Shown here piece by piece: positions 47,111 through 57,956 of a DNA stretch of 64,000 nucleotides. The DNA lies in the NCBI GenBank assembly GCA_963971535.1, contig OZ020589.1, positions 95,910,324-95,974,323 on the forward strand, read 5' to 3'. The notes below the pieces were generated by a model, which did not search any database, was not told where the DNA came from, and saw only the letters and a program-made list of their open reading frames with translations. The DNA comes from Notolepis coatsorum (Eukaryota; Chordata; Actinopteri; Aulopiformes; Paralepididae). The position numbers were made by a program, and so were the translations under genes. The number at the start of each line of letters is the position of its first letter. Position 1 is the first letter of the stretch.

Positions 47111-48628
47111 TCTAATCTAATATTCGAGCCTACTGTATACACCCACCGGGTATGGACAGGCTACACGTCAGCCATCACCCCAGTCATCACTCACATAATA
47201 AACCTCTCCATAAAACAGGGACACGTCCCCAAGGACTTCAAAATTGCGAGAGTAACACCCCTGCACAAAAAGGGCAGCAAATTAGACCCAGGCAACTACC
47301 GCCCTGTTTCTATCCTTACATCCATCTCGAAAGTCATGGAAAAAATAGTATACGAACAGGTCGAAAAGTACCTCACGGAAAAAAATCTAATCTACGAATT
47401 CCAATCTGGTTTCAGAACATCCCACTCCACTGACACATGCCTTCTCTATTTGAACGACCACATCAAACAAGAGGTGGACGTGGGCAAATACTGCGGCATG
47501 GTCATGCTGGACCTACAAAAGGCCTTCGACACTGTCAATCACACCATTCTGATTGACGAGCTAAAAGCAATTGGTTTTGATAGTCTATCAGTGAGCTGGA
47601 TACAATCCTACCTGGAGGGGAGAGAACAGATGGTGGAGGTAAACGGTACCATACCCCCCCCCCTCACAGTGAGCTGTGGTGTTCCACAAGGAAGCATACT
47701 AGGACCACTACTATTTCTAATTTATGCAAATTACATGTCGTCAGCTTGTGACTGCAACTTGTTCCTGTTTGCGGACGACTCTGCCCTGCTGGTCTCTGAC
47801 AAGAACAAGTTACAGGTTGAAAAAGCCCTCAGCTCGGAACTAGGCAAAATCTGCATATGGCTCGCCGACAACAAACTATCATTACACATGGGCAAAACAG
47901 AGTCCATTCTCTTCGGTTCAAATAACAAACTCAGCAAGACCGACAGCTTCTCAGTTGCAGTGGGTGACAATATTGTCACAAGGAAAGATGAAATTACCTA
48001 CCTGGGTTCCATCCTAGAGGCTAAACTTTCCTGTGACAAAATGGCATCCAATGTAATAAAAAAAGTCAACCAACGAACTCGATTCTTGTACCGGATCTCC
48101 TCTCTGGTAAACAAGAATACCCTGAAGACTCTGGCAGGAGCACTCATTCAAGGGTACTACGACTATGCTTGCACCTCATGGTACCAAAGCACCTCAAAGG
48201 CACTAAAAAACAAATTACAAACATCTCAAAACAAACTAGTCAGACTACTGCTTGACCTGACTCCTAGAACCCACCTCACCCCTGCCCACTTTGACAACCT
48301 AGGATGGCTTAGAGTAGACGACAGAGTACAGCAACTTGCAATGGGCCTGGTCTACAAGATACACTACACAACCAAGGTACCCATGTACATGTCAAAATAC
48401 TTCCCAAAGGTCAGTGAATACCACGATCACAACACCAGAGGGAGCTCCACAAATCATGTTAAACCCAGATTCGGCTCAAACAAGGGACTAAACACGTTTC
48501 GCAATTATGCCACATCAATGTGGAACGCCCTACCCAAAGCTGTAATGGAATGTGAATCACTACCCACCTTCAAAAGCACTCTCAAAAAACACCTACGGGA
48601 GACTGCAATTCGACTACAAATATCATAA
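47111..48628 (+). CDS. LINE reverse transcriptase (partial, open)
   Basis: Just over 500 codons without a stop. In order: TPLHKKGSKLDPGNYRPVSI, YEFQSGFRTSHSTDTCLLYL, MLDLQKAFDTVNHTILIDEL, SCGVPQGSILGPLLFLIYAN, LFLFADDSALLV (FADD catalytic), LADNKLSLHMGKTESILFGS and YLGSILEAKL, then the thumb/C-terminal part to SMWNALPKAV and KSTLKKHLRE. The endonuclease half is missing because of 5' truncation. The frame extends to 46970, but those codons belong to flanking repeat. Likely a recent insertion. RTE, Crack and Jockey clades were not distinguished. Confidence 0.88.
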   Translation, partial: SNLIFEPTVYTHRVWTGYTSAITPVITHIINLSIKQGHVPKDFKIARVTPLHKKGSKLDPGNYRPVSILTSISKVMEKIVYEQVEKYLTEKNLIYEFQSGFRTSHSTDTCLLYLNDHIKQEVDVGKYCGMVMLDLQKAFDTVNHTILIDELKAIGFDSLSVSWIQSYLEGREQMVEVNGTIPPPLTVSCGVPQGSILGPLLFLIYANYMSSACDCNLFLFADDSALLVSDKNKLQVEKALSSELGKICIWLADNKLSLHMGKTESILFGSNNKLSKTDSFSVAVGDNIVTRKDEITYLGSILEAKLSCDKMASNVIKKVNQRTRFLYRISSLVNKNTLKTLAGALIQGYYDYACTSWYQSTSKALKNKLQTSQNKLVRLLLDLTPRTHLTPAHFDNLGWLRVDDRVQQLAMGLVYKIHYTTKVPMYMSKYFPKVSEYHDHNTRGSSTNHVKPRFGSNKGLNTFRNYATSMWNALPKAVMECESLPTFKSTLKKHLRETAIRLQIS

Positions 48629-49074
48629 CCCAGTTGTACAGTAAATGACCAAGTATGGCTTTGTCAGAATTCCAATGTACAGTGTACAGTGTCCCCTACC
48701 CAACCCCCCCCCCCCCCCACACCTCCAATGTACAGCCCCCCACCCACCCCACCTACTCAACCTCCTTCAATGTACAGTTTCTACGTCAAATGTATATACA
48801 CTCTTTTTCTGGACACTTTTGTATCACAAACAGTACTGTATTTGCAAATCTGGTATGTCATAAATGTATAGATGTAGCAGTACTGTCTATCTGTATGTTG
48901 TGTATGTCATATATGTTATGATGAATTGAAAATGGGGGACCCTGATGTAAACAAGACGAAAGTCTTTCTCTGGTCTGCATCCCCTTTAACAATTGTATGT
49001 ATTGAGCTGTACTCATGTGTGAATGTACAGATTCTGCAATCTGTTAATAAACTTTTCAATCAATCAATCAAAGC
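47111..49074 (+). mobile_element. 5'-truncated CR1/Jockey-group LINE with CAAT tail
   Basis: An open RT frame (to 48628) is followed by a 446-bp 3' untranslated region ending CTGTTAATAAACTTTTCAAT and CAATCAATCAA. Copies of its 3' end occur at 31815-32022 and, on the minus strand, at 55590-55760. Sequence just upstream (47060-47110) is the tail of a different LINE. Confidence 0.85.
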
Positions 49075-49239
49075 TGCACATTTCTGATGAAATCCCTCAA
49101 TTTATGGACAAGCCGTGGAGGTTCCACTCGAGGACGAGTCACCCGGTGTGGAATGTCTGCCGCCCTGTTGCACTTATCTCTCTGTTCTTTTACATTATGA
49201 CCTCATCCATCTCATCTCGCTCCTTCTTTTGTGCGTGTT

Positions 49240-49790
49240 TTTCAGCGGTGGAAGAAGTACACAGTTCTTGTAAACGTAGAAATACCCAGATAAATGAGTA
49301 CTCTGGTGAAAGTAAAAGTCCTCCATTCAAATTCTACTTGAGTAAAAGTTGATAAGTATTTGCTATTGAATGTACTAAGTATCTAAAGTAAAAGTATACA
49401 TTCTACATAACGTTTGTGTATCCCAGTGCTTGGGAGCATTCAACCCTCGATCCATTGACCTTTAAGGTTAAAGTGGTATGTGGTCCAGACTAGTTATGCA
49501 ATGATTACGTCCTCTTGGAGTTCACAGGCTTCAATGTGAAAGTATATCATCTTCATACATGTTTGCCATGTTTTCTATGCAAAACATAAAAAAGTAACTA
49601 GTAACTGATGGGTTCAGATAAATGTAGTGGAGTAAAAAGTACAATATTTCCTTTGAAATGTAGCGGAGTAAAAGTATAAAGTTCCCTGAAATGAAAATAC
49701 TCACATAAAGTACAAGTAGCTCGCAATTGTACTTAAGTACAGTACTTGAGTAAAAATACTTAGTTACTCTCCACTACTCTTTCGAGTCCC
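49240..49790. mobile_element. hAT-like MITE
   Basis: Starts CAGCGGTGGAAGAAGTACAC and ends TTAGTTACTCTCCACTACTC. Internal motifs GAGTAAAAGT and CTTGAGTAAAA recur. The termini are roughly inverted, but no clean target duplication is seen. Confidence 0.55.
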
Positions 49791-50292
49791 CGTCCCAAAT
49801 CTTTTGGAATGTTACATCATTCCGCCTCGTCTCATTCCACTCCGTTCTCGCTTTGCCCTCACGTCTGCCTCATTTCCCCCCAGTACGTTAGACTCTCCTT
49901 CCTGTGGCTGTCTTTCATCTGTCCACACGTTTACCACGGAGGGCTCTGGCTAGCATCATCAGTACCAGCTCAGCATCAGGAGTGGTCCAGCTCCATAGCA
50001 GCAGCTGTCAACACTTTTGTGCCCCGTTCCCTGGAATCCATTTTCCCAGGAGGGGCCAACATCCACTGGAAAAACATCTGGAAGAAACTCAATGCAACGT
50101 GATTTATGCCGATTGGATAATCCTAATACTACAAATTCTGGGTCAAACCCCTTTTTGACCCTCCTCCGTGTCTGCGCACAGGTGAGTGGGATAGTCTGTT
50201 GGCAATGAATGGTTAGTGTCTTAGTGTCTCCCCCCCCTCCCCCCACACACCTCCTCCTTTCATCCCTTCACCCCCCTTTCTTCTCAGAGGGC
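49791..50292. other. Upstream flank of the persephin-like gene
   Basis: Unique-looking sequence with several short open frames but no recognisable protein. Holds a C-rich tract (50229-50245). May include distal promoter sequence. Confidence 0.4.
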
Positions 50293-50299
50293 TATATAT
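50293..50299 (+). promoter_or_regulatory. Probable TATA box of the persephin-like gene
   Basis: TATATAT-type sequence within GGGCTATATATTGGGAG, about 100 bp upstream of the start codon. A transcription start around 50322-50330 would leave a 5' leader of roughly 70-80 bases. No CpG island is evident. Confidence 0.45.
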
Positions 50300-50399
50300 T
50301 GGGAGTTTGTGATTAATCTGCATCTAAGCATCACTTGTACTCCCGTACTCATCTTTGGTTCATTTTGCGAGTGAGGGACACGGAGCAGACGTTTTGGAG

Positions 50400-51306
50400 A
50401 TGAGTTGCCTGTTGAAACTGGCGCTGCTGCTGGTCTGTGTCCAGAGAGGAGAGGGCTGCTGGCTGAGGCCACTGCTCGGTAAGACTGGCCGAGCGGAGGA
50501 GAGGGGGTCATGACCCTCTTATCTGTTGGACAGAATTGAATTTATTTGACAACGACGACACAGCCTGTAACACGGTGACTTCAGATCCGGAGTCGTGTGG
50601 CTGTTGGAATATGACTTTCTGCTGAGAATTTGTTGATTTTGTGAAGTTGAAATATAGTCAATTGTCAAGTCTGCGTTTAGTTTTGCAGTCAGCGAGAGTA
50701 AGGCTCGATAGTTACAGCGTGATTTCAATGAAGAATATCAAGGGGGTTCCGTTAGTGACGTTTTGATTGTTGATACGGGAGGTGATGAATGATTTGACAT
50801 TGTTGAATGTATAGATAACCTTCTCTCTCTATCTTCCAGAGCACAGAGGAGAAACTGTATCCCCATCCCACTCTCCGGACGAAGACAAGAGAAGTGGAGA
50901 GGCCAGCGAAGACGAAAGCCCAAAACAAGGTCCTGGACCCGGAGAGTCGACGGGACACGCCGTCTCCGTCCCGATCCGGATTCGCCGCGCGTCTCCGGAT
51001 GCCCACTGTAGCCTGCGCTCCGTCCTCCTGGAGGTCAGGGACCTGGGCCTGGGCTACGACTCGGACGAGACCGTCCTCTTCAGGTACTGTGGCGGGGTGT
51101 GCCCCCGTGTCCGCTCCAACCATGACCTCACCCTCACCAAGCTGCTGTTGGCCGGCCTGCTGCCCAGCCTGGCGCCCGGGGAGCTGTGGCACAATGCACC
51201 CTGCTGCAGGCCCACGCACCACGAGGACCTGGCCTTCCTGGACAACTCCCACCACTGGCACAGAGTGGAGAAGTTCTCGGCTGCCAGCTGCAGCTGCGTT
51301 GGCTAG
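50400..51306 (+). CDS. pspn: GDNF-family ligand, best match persephin (two exons)
   Basis: A secreted neurotrophic factor of the TGF-beta superfamily, expected to signal through a GFR-alpha co-receptor and RET. Exon 1 (50400-50478) encodes a signal peptide, MSCLLKLALLLVCVQRGEG. The donor is CTCG|GTAAGA and the acceptor CTTCCAG at 50839; the intron is phase 1. Exon 2 (50840-51306) encodes an acidic propeptide, a furin site RIRR, then the mature domain. Total 181 residues. The mature part has seven cysteines in GDNF-family order: LGLGYDSDETVLFRYCGGVC, NAPCCRPTHHEDLAFLD and SAASCSCVG. DLAFLD-x2-H-x-WH and the short C-terminus favour persephin; LGLGYDSDETVLFRYC also fits neurturin. No disabling changes. 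The gene is the only clear host gene here. Confidence 0.9.
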
Positions 51307-51670
51307 AGGGGAGGAGGTGGAGGCGTTGGAGCGCGCGCTCTTGGAACGTCTGTAAATGTAAAGACTATTTGTTTAAAAAAAACATTCTCTAATGTCAAGC
51401 CAATGTCTCCCTTTGCTGGAAGAAGCCTGATTTTCCCCATAATGTGGACTTGAATTGAGGCAAGAAAAACCAAAGAAAAAGTGGTATTGTTTTTGAATAA
51501 GCTCAAAAGAAAGGTGTATTTAATTATTTAAGTCCTCCTTGGAGAAACGTTCACCCGGGACAAGAATGGATTGTGCATCCTTTGCTGTGAAACGTGGAGC
51601 TTTTACAATTCAAAGTCCTTCATGGTCCAACAATGTATTTATGTACAATAAATTATTTATTTATTTGATA
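51307..51670 (+). other. 3' untranslated region and poly-A signal of the persephin-like gene
   Basis: AATAAA is at 51647-51652, followed by TTATTTATTTATTTGAT. The overlapping ATTTA pentamers are an AU-rich element, often linked to short mRNA half-life. A T-rich stretch follows at 51671. Confidence 0.6.
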
Positions 51671-51897
51671 TAATTTTTTGTCAAGCTGATTAACTTATTT
51701 TGAGACATACGTTGTTTTTACAGTTTGTACAGTTTGTACAGTTCATAATAAATACTGCCATGTACTTAAAACATGTTGGTGGAATCATCATTAATGACAA
51801 TTATACACAGTCCAATTCAAATAGAAAAAGGTTTATTCAAACTTGTGTTAATTTTTTTTTAATAATTTTACAGGTGTTTCATCCAAGTGTTTGCATG

Positions 51898-52136
<239 letters not shown>

Positions 52137-52551
52137 TGAAGTAGAATAGCCGACTCTGCATCAAAGCCATTGATGGTGTGTTGCGTTGAATTTATCCTAC
52201 CTTTACAACAAATGCAAGCAAAGTGGATGTTTGTTTTTCTTATTTTCACGATGAAAACATTTCATCAATGAATTTAAATTCAACAAAGAAACTATGACAC
52301 GTTCAGGTTTCACCCCGATGTTTTAGGCTCAACCATCACAGGGATAATACCCCGATATGAAATTATGATTTTCATCAAGAATAATATGACATTTGGTCGA
52401 TAACCATGCCTCGCTGGTTATCCACAGGGCCTTGGTGTAGAACTCTGCACGTAGTTTTCAGCCACAGAAATGCATTACGCATTAAAGCCCCAATCAGAGA
52501 TGTTATGACAAATGTGGGCATGTACAGTACATTGAGAATGGTCTGTAGTCC

Positions 52552-52840
52552 TTAAAAGAACATGCCAACATTTTGGGAAATTAGCTTATCGTCTTCTCCA
52601 GAGAGAGAGAGACAATGAATGGGAGCGGACAGTGCCGGTTAGCCATCGGGAGAGGTGTTAGTTGGACAATGCCTAGGCTAACCGACCATGTCCGCTTCCA
52701 TTCATTGTGCTAAGCTAGGCTAACGTGCAGCCCGATAGCTTTCTACTGAACGCACAGAGAGGAAACTGGTATCTATCTTCTTGTCTCTCTCTGGAGAAGA
52801 CGGTACGCTAATTTCTCCAAATGTTGGCGTGTTCCTTTAA
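52552..52840. mobile_element. piggyBac-like foldback MITE, 289 bp
   Basis: TTAA at both edges. The arms start AAGAACATGCCAACATTTTG (left) and, inverted, CAAATGTTGGCGTGTTCCTT (right), each followed by a GTCTTCTCCAGAGAGAGA block. Same style as 35700-36325 (GGGAAATTAGCTTAT shared). Confidence 0.8.
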
Positions 52841-53207
52841 CGTACGTAACGGGTTGGACATTTACGGTGGCCAGTTTCGAATGGCAGGTCATGGGTTCTT
52901 ACCATTTTTTTTTTTTGACAATGACATTCCTTCAATGTTCTTCTGAAAACCGTGGTTTATTAGGCAAATTGTTCTTTCATCACACAATAATCATGAGGAA
53001 TAGAATCTTACGTCATCAAGGCATACAACCAAGCTATAGACCGGAAAAAAATAGTTCCAGGAAGTGGCGGCTTCTGACAAAAACCGTGGGGCTACTACTT
53101 GTTGCCCCCGACAGTCTGATGTGCAAGGTGCAGACTCTTGATATAATAATAATAATAATAATAATAGATTTCATTTGTAATGCGCTTTACAGTCTGACAT
53201 ACTGCCA

Positions 53208-53563
53208 GTAGATGTAGTGACGATCTACAGAGCAGAACATTTGGTTATATACCTATTTATATATATACCTATTTATATATACCTATTTATATATATATGT
53301 AACAGATGGTATCGTGAAGTGCAGTCAAGAAGGGCTGGGGTGAGTAGCGGTGCTATGGGTTAAACTCACTCTCACATCCTCAAAAAGACAGATAGACACG
53401 TTGTGAAGTAGTGGATTCACCTCTTGGTATAGCGGTTTGTGTTGCTGCCTGCGGTGTGGGAGACCGGGGTTCGACTCCCACTCGGGGCATCAAAGTTTGA
53501 GGTGACGTTGTCACAACCGTTACTATCCAAATGTCCTGCTCTGTAGATCGTCACTACATCTAC
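53208..53563. mobile_element. MITE with 36-bp inverted ends enclosing a tRNA-like segment
   Basis: GTAGATGTAGTGACGATCTA then CAGAGCAGAACATTTGG at the left is mirrored by CCAAATGTCCTGCTCTGTAG and CGTCACTACATCTAC at the right. Inside, 53417-53487 has TTGGTATAGCGGTTTGTG (A-box-like) and GGGGTTCGACTCCCACTCG (B-box-like). Acceptor and T stems pair poorly, so it is not a working tRNA. A repeated ACCTATTTATATATA run lies near 53250-53300. Confidence 0.7.
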
Positions 53564-53614
53564 TCTATATAGAGAGAGATTTCAGATACACCACCTGTCA
53601 CATTATGCAAAACA

Positions 53615-53880
53615 CCCCTTTTAGTTTGATTGATTGTAACCACGCCCCCTTTTGAGCCCGCTGATTGGTCGAGATGTTTAAGGAGGCGGGACTTCCGGGT
53701 ATGTCATACCTTATAAGGGCATATATCCAAGTTTGATGGATTGTAACCACGCCCCCTTTTTTAGATGATTTATGACCCCTTAGGGCTTTTCTGATTGGTC
53801 GAGAGGTTCAAGGAGGCGGGACATCCGGTTTAGGAGGCGGGACATCCGGTTTCGGAAGGGGAGGGGTTGTAACGGCGGGT
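53615..53880 (+). promoter_or_regulatory. Duplicated GC-box / CCAAT-box / ETS-motif cluster
   Basis: Two direct copies of the order TTGTAACCACGCCCCCTTTT, CTGATTGGTCGAGA, AAGGAGGCGGGAC with TTCCGG or ATCCGG (53632-53698 and 53745-53830). Further single GGAGGCGGGACATCCGG and GGCGGGTACTTCCG copies follow. CCTTATAAGG (53710) could serve as a TATA or SRF site. No ORF follows closely, so function is inferred from motif density only. Confidence 0.4.
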
Positions 53881-54084
53881 ACTTCCGTTTTTAGAATTTT
53901 TTTTCAAAATAAAAGTTTTTTTAATTTAAATTTTTTTCAAAATAAAAGTTTTTCTAAATAAATTTTTTTTTATTGTCAGAAATAAAAGATTAAAAAATAA
54001 AAGTTTTTTTTAATTTTCAGATTGTATGTGTATTCCAAGGTCTTAAGAAAAATACAATGTATTCACAATAAATTTATGTGGACA
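53881..54084. repeat. AAATAAAAGTTTTT repeats
   Basis: Four diverged copies of TTTTCAAAATAAAAGTTTTT and similar. Confidence 0.7.
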
Positions 54085-54910
54085 TAAACATTTCAAATGT
54101 GTGTAGGGGATTTAAGAATACGTGTATGTGTTCAGAATGTGTGTGTGTGTGTGTGTGTTTTCTTGGATAAATGCAAGAGAGTGTTTAGACACTTAAGTGA
54201 AGGAATTAAGAAAATACAATGTATCTGTTTAAGTAGAGAATGTTTTCTTCCAGGTGGTATGGTTTGAGCAGAAAGCATTCTCCCCTCTGTTTCTGTCTAC
54301 CTCTCAGTAGACTGAATATCTCTCCCTCTCTGTCAAACTGCAGCTTCTCTGAAATTCTGAAGTGACAGCCCCCTTAGCTGTCATAGAGGCGGGGTGTATG
54401 GATAACGAATAGGGGAGCCTGAAACTACTGTATGCACATTGTGTCACTGGCAAAAGATTTACGACATGTCTTACTTCTCCTTTCTGCAGAAAAAACTCGC
54501 GGCCCCCAAGGTGTGGCTGTGCGTGTATGTGTTTGTGTCTGTTTTCTTGGATAAAGCCAAATGCATGTTAGGGGGATATTTTTTAAGACAATACAATGTC
54601 ACAATCTTTAGACATTTGTGTTCAGAAAATTACAAATGTAGTGTGCCTATATTTTAGTTTCATGGAGAATGCCCAATGCATGTTAGGGGAATATTTTAAA
54701 GAAAAATACAATGTCACAATCTTTAGACACTTCACCTTAACATTTCTTTTTGTTATATTGATGTAATGTGTCTATATTTTAGTTTCTTGGAGAATATCAT
54801 AATCTTTAGACACTTGTGTTCAGAAAAAAGTTTCAGAATAAGTGTATATCTTCAGAATAAAGTTTCAGAATAAGTGTATAGGTTCAGAAAATACAAATGT
54901 ATTCCCTTAG
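54085..54910. repeat. Diverged direct repeats
   Basis: CAATGTCACAATCTTTAGAC occurs at least twice and related forms several times. CAATGCATGTTAGGGGAATA recurs near 54570 and 54680, and its inverse lies near 55350. CAGAATAAGTGTATA occurs twice near 54840-54880. No supported gene. Confidence 0.55.
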
Positions 54911-55129
54911 TGATCTTTGGGTGTCAAAGTGCACCATTTCATTAGCCTGCAAGGGTCTAAGGTTTGAATGTATCGTTAATACGGTCCTGTGAAGCGCTTT
55001 ATTTAAAATAGATTCTTTTAAAAAGGTTGCATTACAGTGGTTTGTATTATTCACATTAATTATTACACTTAAAGATATGATTAGGTATAAAAGTTATATG
55101 TGTTAGCTTAAAGAGTTGTGCTGAAAATA

Positions 55130-56633
55130 AAATGTCTGTGAGGATCTGTGTGTGAGGGGTGTGAATAGGGCCTTCAAAACACCCCATGGGGGCGTGAAGT
55201 TTAGGGGACATGCAAACTTAGAGTAAAACTCTGTAGAACATTATACTCATAGCATATTTTTTGTTCACACAATGGATGGGTTCACATGAACATAATCTGA
55301 CCAAAGATTATGACAATGTATTTTTTCTTAAAAAATATTCCCCTAAACATACATTTGTCCTAATAAACTAACCTACACTATAACATGCAGCACTTTTGAT
55401 GAATATTGTTACACAGCTGACAGAGTTGTATTATAATTATAATTTGGATAAAAGCGTCAGCTAAATGACTAAATCTAAATGGTGTAATACCAACTATTTG
55501 ACAGTTTGAGACACGGTGGTGATTCTTATTTCTTATTTCGTAAAACTAATACATTGTTGACTGGAAAATGAGTCTTTGACAAGGTTAAGAGGTTGCAGAT
55601 CAGAGAAAGACTTTTGTCTTGTTTACATCAGAGTCCCCCATTTTCAATTCATCAGGGCATACATGACATACAAATAGACTGTAATGCTACATCCATACAT
55701 TTAGGACATACCAGATTCCAAATACAGCACTGTTTGTGATACAAAACAACTAAAAGAGTTCAGAAAATATGTGTCTGTCTATCCAAGCTGTTTTAACTGT
55801 TTCAATAGGGTATTTCATATGTCTTTATTTAAGACTTATTTTTGGATATAGATCACTTCAAAGCATGAATATCCTTAGACTGTATCATTGCTAGGCCTAT
55901 ATTTATAGGTCAACTACCGTTTTTACCACGGTTGAAACCTTACCAACACATCTAACCCCCAATTTAATGTCACAGTATCCTGAAATAGCACAGAGTTTGG
56001 GTAAAAGGCCTTCTATGCTAGCTAGACCTTCTATGCTAGCTATGTCTGTAAAGGACTTTCAAAAACTTTGAAACTGTAGGCCCTCAATACCTTCCATCCT
56101 CTTTTTTACCCCCGAAAAACCCATTCAATATAGTTTGCTCCACCTCAAATGTAATGTTCAGAAAATATGTCTCAGGCTGCTTTTTGTGTATTATTAGGTG
56201 TTTGTTGTTGCAGTCATATGGAGCCAGGTCTAGCTAAAAGAGGGGTCAATGATCTCAAATGACTACTTGGTAAACAACTGTCATGCAAGAATACAGTTCT
56301 AATGTGCTACACAAGTAAAACAGACTTTTTGCAAACAGCAGTGTTCTAAACAGTGTATTACAAAATCTTTTTGTATCTACTATAGACAATATGCAATTAT
56401 ATCATTGTCACCTGAAAACATATTGCAGGCTATTTATCAGAAACTATGGTAAATGTAAAGAACATGATAACACATAATCCTATTGAATTCTGAATTTCTT
56501 GTTTAATGGCTGAGGGTCAATTATACACTTAAAACAGACATATCAACCTAGTTTTTTTTACCTGTTTACACAATGATAAGGTAAAAACAATACAGATGTA
56601 TTTTTTAGAAGTTTAGTAACATCAAGCCCCAAA
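55130..56633. repeat. Direct duplication, unit 1
   Basis: Blocks match 57957-58900 in order: GGGGTGTGAATAGGGCC and the CACCCCATGG region near 55150, AATGATCTCAAATGACTAC near 56250, GTGTATTACAAAATCTTTTT near 56355 and GATAAGGTAAAAACAATACA near 56575. Unit 1 has about 550 bp extra, including a LINE 3' fragment (55590-55760). No gene recognised. Confidence 0.75.
55590..55760 (-). mobile_element. LINE 3' fragment
   Basis: Complement of the 3' region of the LINE at 47111-49074, including GAGAAAGACTTTTGTCTTGT and GTCCCCCATTTTCAATTCAT. Confidence 0.75.
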
Positions 56634-56673
56634 GCTCTCTCTCTCTCTCTCTCTTCTAAGATACAGTATACAA

Positions 56674-57723
56674 TAGGGGTGGACGGTATGGTCTAAAATG
56701 TATATCACGGTATAATTTGAAGCATAGATGGTAAACGGTATATATCACGGTATCAGTGTTTCTGTTAGAATAATTTTTTTTGCCTGATAGGCAGGCTATA
56801 TAAAGAATGACATCCTCAAGGCATGTAGATTTATAATATTTTAACTTAAAACTAGGCTACTTTTGCGTATAAAGTCATTATATTCCAAATAAAATAAGTC
56901 CAGAGTCGAGACTCCTGCTCCCATTGCAAACAGCGGGGCTGGATGCTGGATTTTGCTAGAAGCATATGTAGCTGCAGAGCCACAGAGCCAGGGGCTCTTT
57001 CAGGTCTGGTCACAGGCCCGCTCAACAGCGCTCCCCCACCCAACGGCTGAATTGCCAATGGCTGAATTGGAGTATTGCACAGTGCAATACTCCAATTCAG
57101 CCATTGGCAATTCAGCCGTTGGGTGGGGGGGCGCTGTTTGACGGGCCTGTGACCAGACCTGAAAGAGCCCCTGGCTCTGCGGCTCTGCAGCTGCATGCTA
57201 TTCGCAAATCCACTGCTGCAGCCGTCCTCCTGGCTCCCGCTGCAGCCGTCCTCCCGGCTCCCGCTGCAGCCGTCGTTATCATAACACTACACACATATCG
57301 TAATGTTTACAGCAAACTGTAGTTGATCACCAGGTATGTTTTATTAACGTAGAATAATTCATATAAGAAAAACGATAGGGAAATATCTTACCTTTCTCCA
57401 CTGGTTAAAAATGCCAGGAACTGAAATTGAAACTTGCTGTGCGCCGCAGTGATATGTGTTTATTATGAAATGACAATTGCGTGTTGACACGCCCACTGCG
57501 CGAAGCCTCCTAAATAACTTTTTCCAGTTTGCACATATCTATTATCTATGACTAATTCTATCTATTTTTAGGGGCAAATGCGATTGTAATAGTCGCGCTG
57601 TGGTTACATGACGTCATTGCTATTTTAGAGCTGCTCTACCGGTTACACGGTATAGTCAAAATCCATACCGTAGAGCAAATTAATACCGTTTATACCGTAT
57701 ACCGTTTATACCGTCCACCCCTA
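56674..57723. mobile_element. hAT transposon 7, non-autonomous, with a large internal palindrome
   Basis: The termini TAGGGGTGGACGGTATGGTC and inverted TTATACCGTCCACCCCTA are flanked by an exact GTATACAA duplication (56666-56673 and 57724-57731). The centre (56962-57198) is a near-perfect palindrome with arms of about 118 bp, axis near 57080 at TTGCACAGTGCAA. Repeats of GCTCCCGCTGCAGCCGTC lie near 57230-57270. No transposase. Confidence 0.93.
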
Positions 57724-57956
57724 GTATACAACAAATACATTTCTGAAGTACTCTACAGAACAGCGTCTAGTTTTTTTTCAGGTACAATAAGAAAGCCCCT
57801 GCAACTTTAAGCTCTCACTATTTTGGACCTGTATTACAAACTACAGTTACACACAGCATGAAATATTCAATCAACACAAAGATGACGGTTCTAGGGTAAA
57901 TAAAATGTAATTCAGTCAACATATATATCTGAGTTAGTAGGGGCTAGGAGATAGGT

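Noticed and set aside
50752..51261. 169-codon minus-strand ORF over persephin exon 2
   Set aside because: GC-rich antisense shadow with no recognisable motifs.
50894..51355. 153-codon plus-strand ORF over the persephin exon
   Set aside because: It is in the wrong frame. The GDNF-family cysteine pattern and splice junctions are in the frame starting at 50400.
53417..53487. Functional tRNA gene
   Set aside because: A- and B-box-like motifs are present, but acceptor and T stems do not pair. The same holds for 20296-20372 and 39395-39490.
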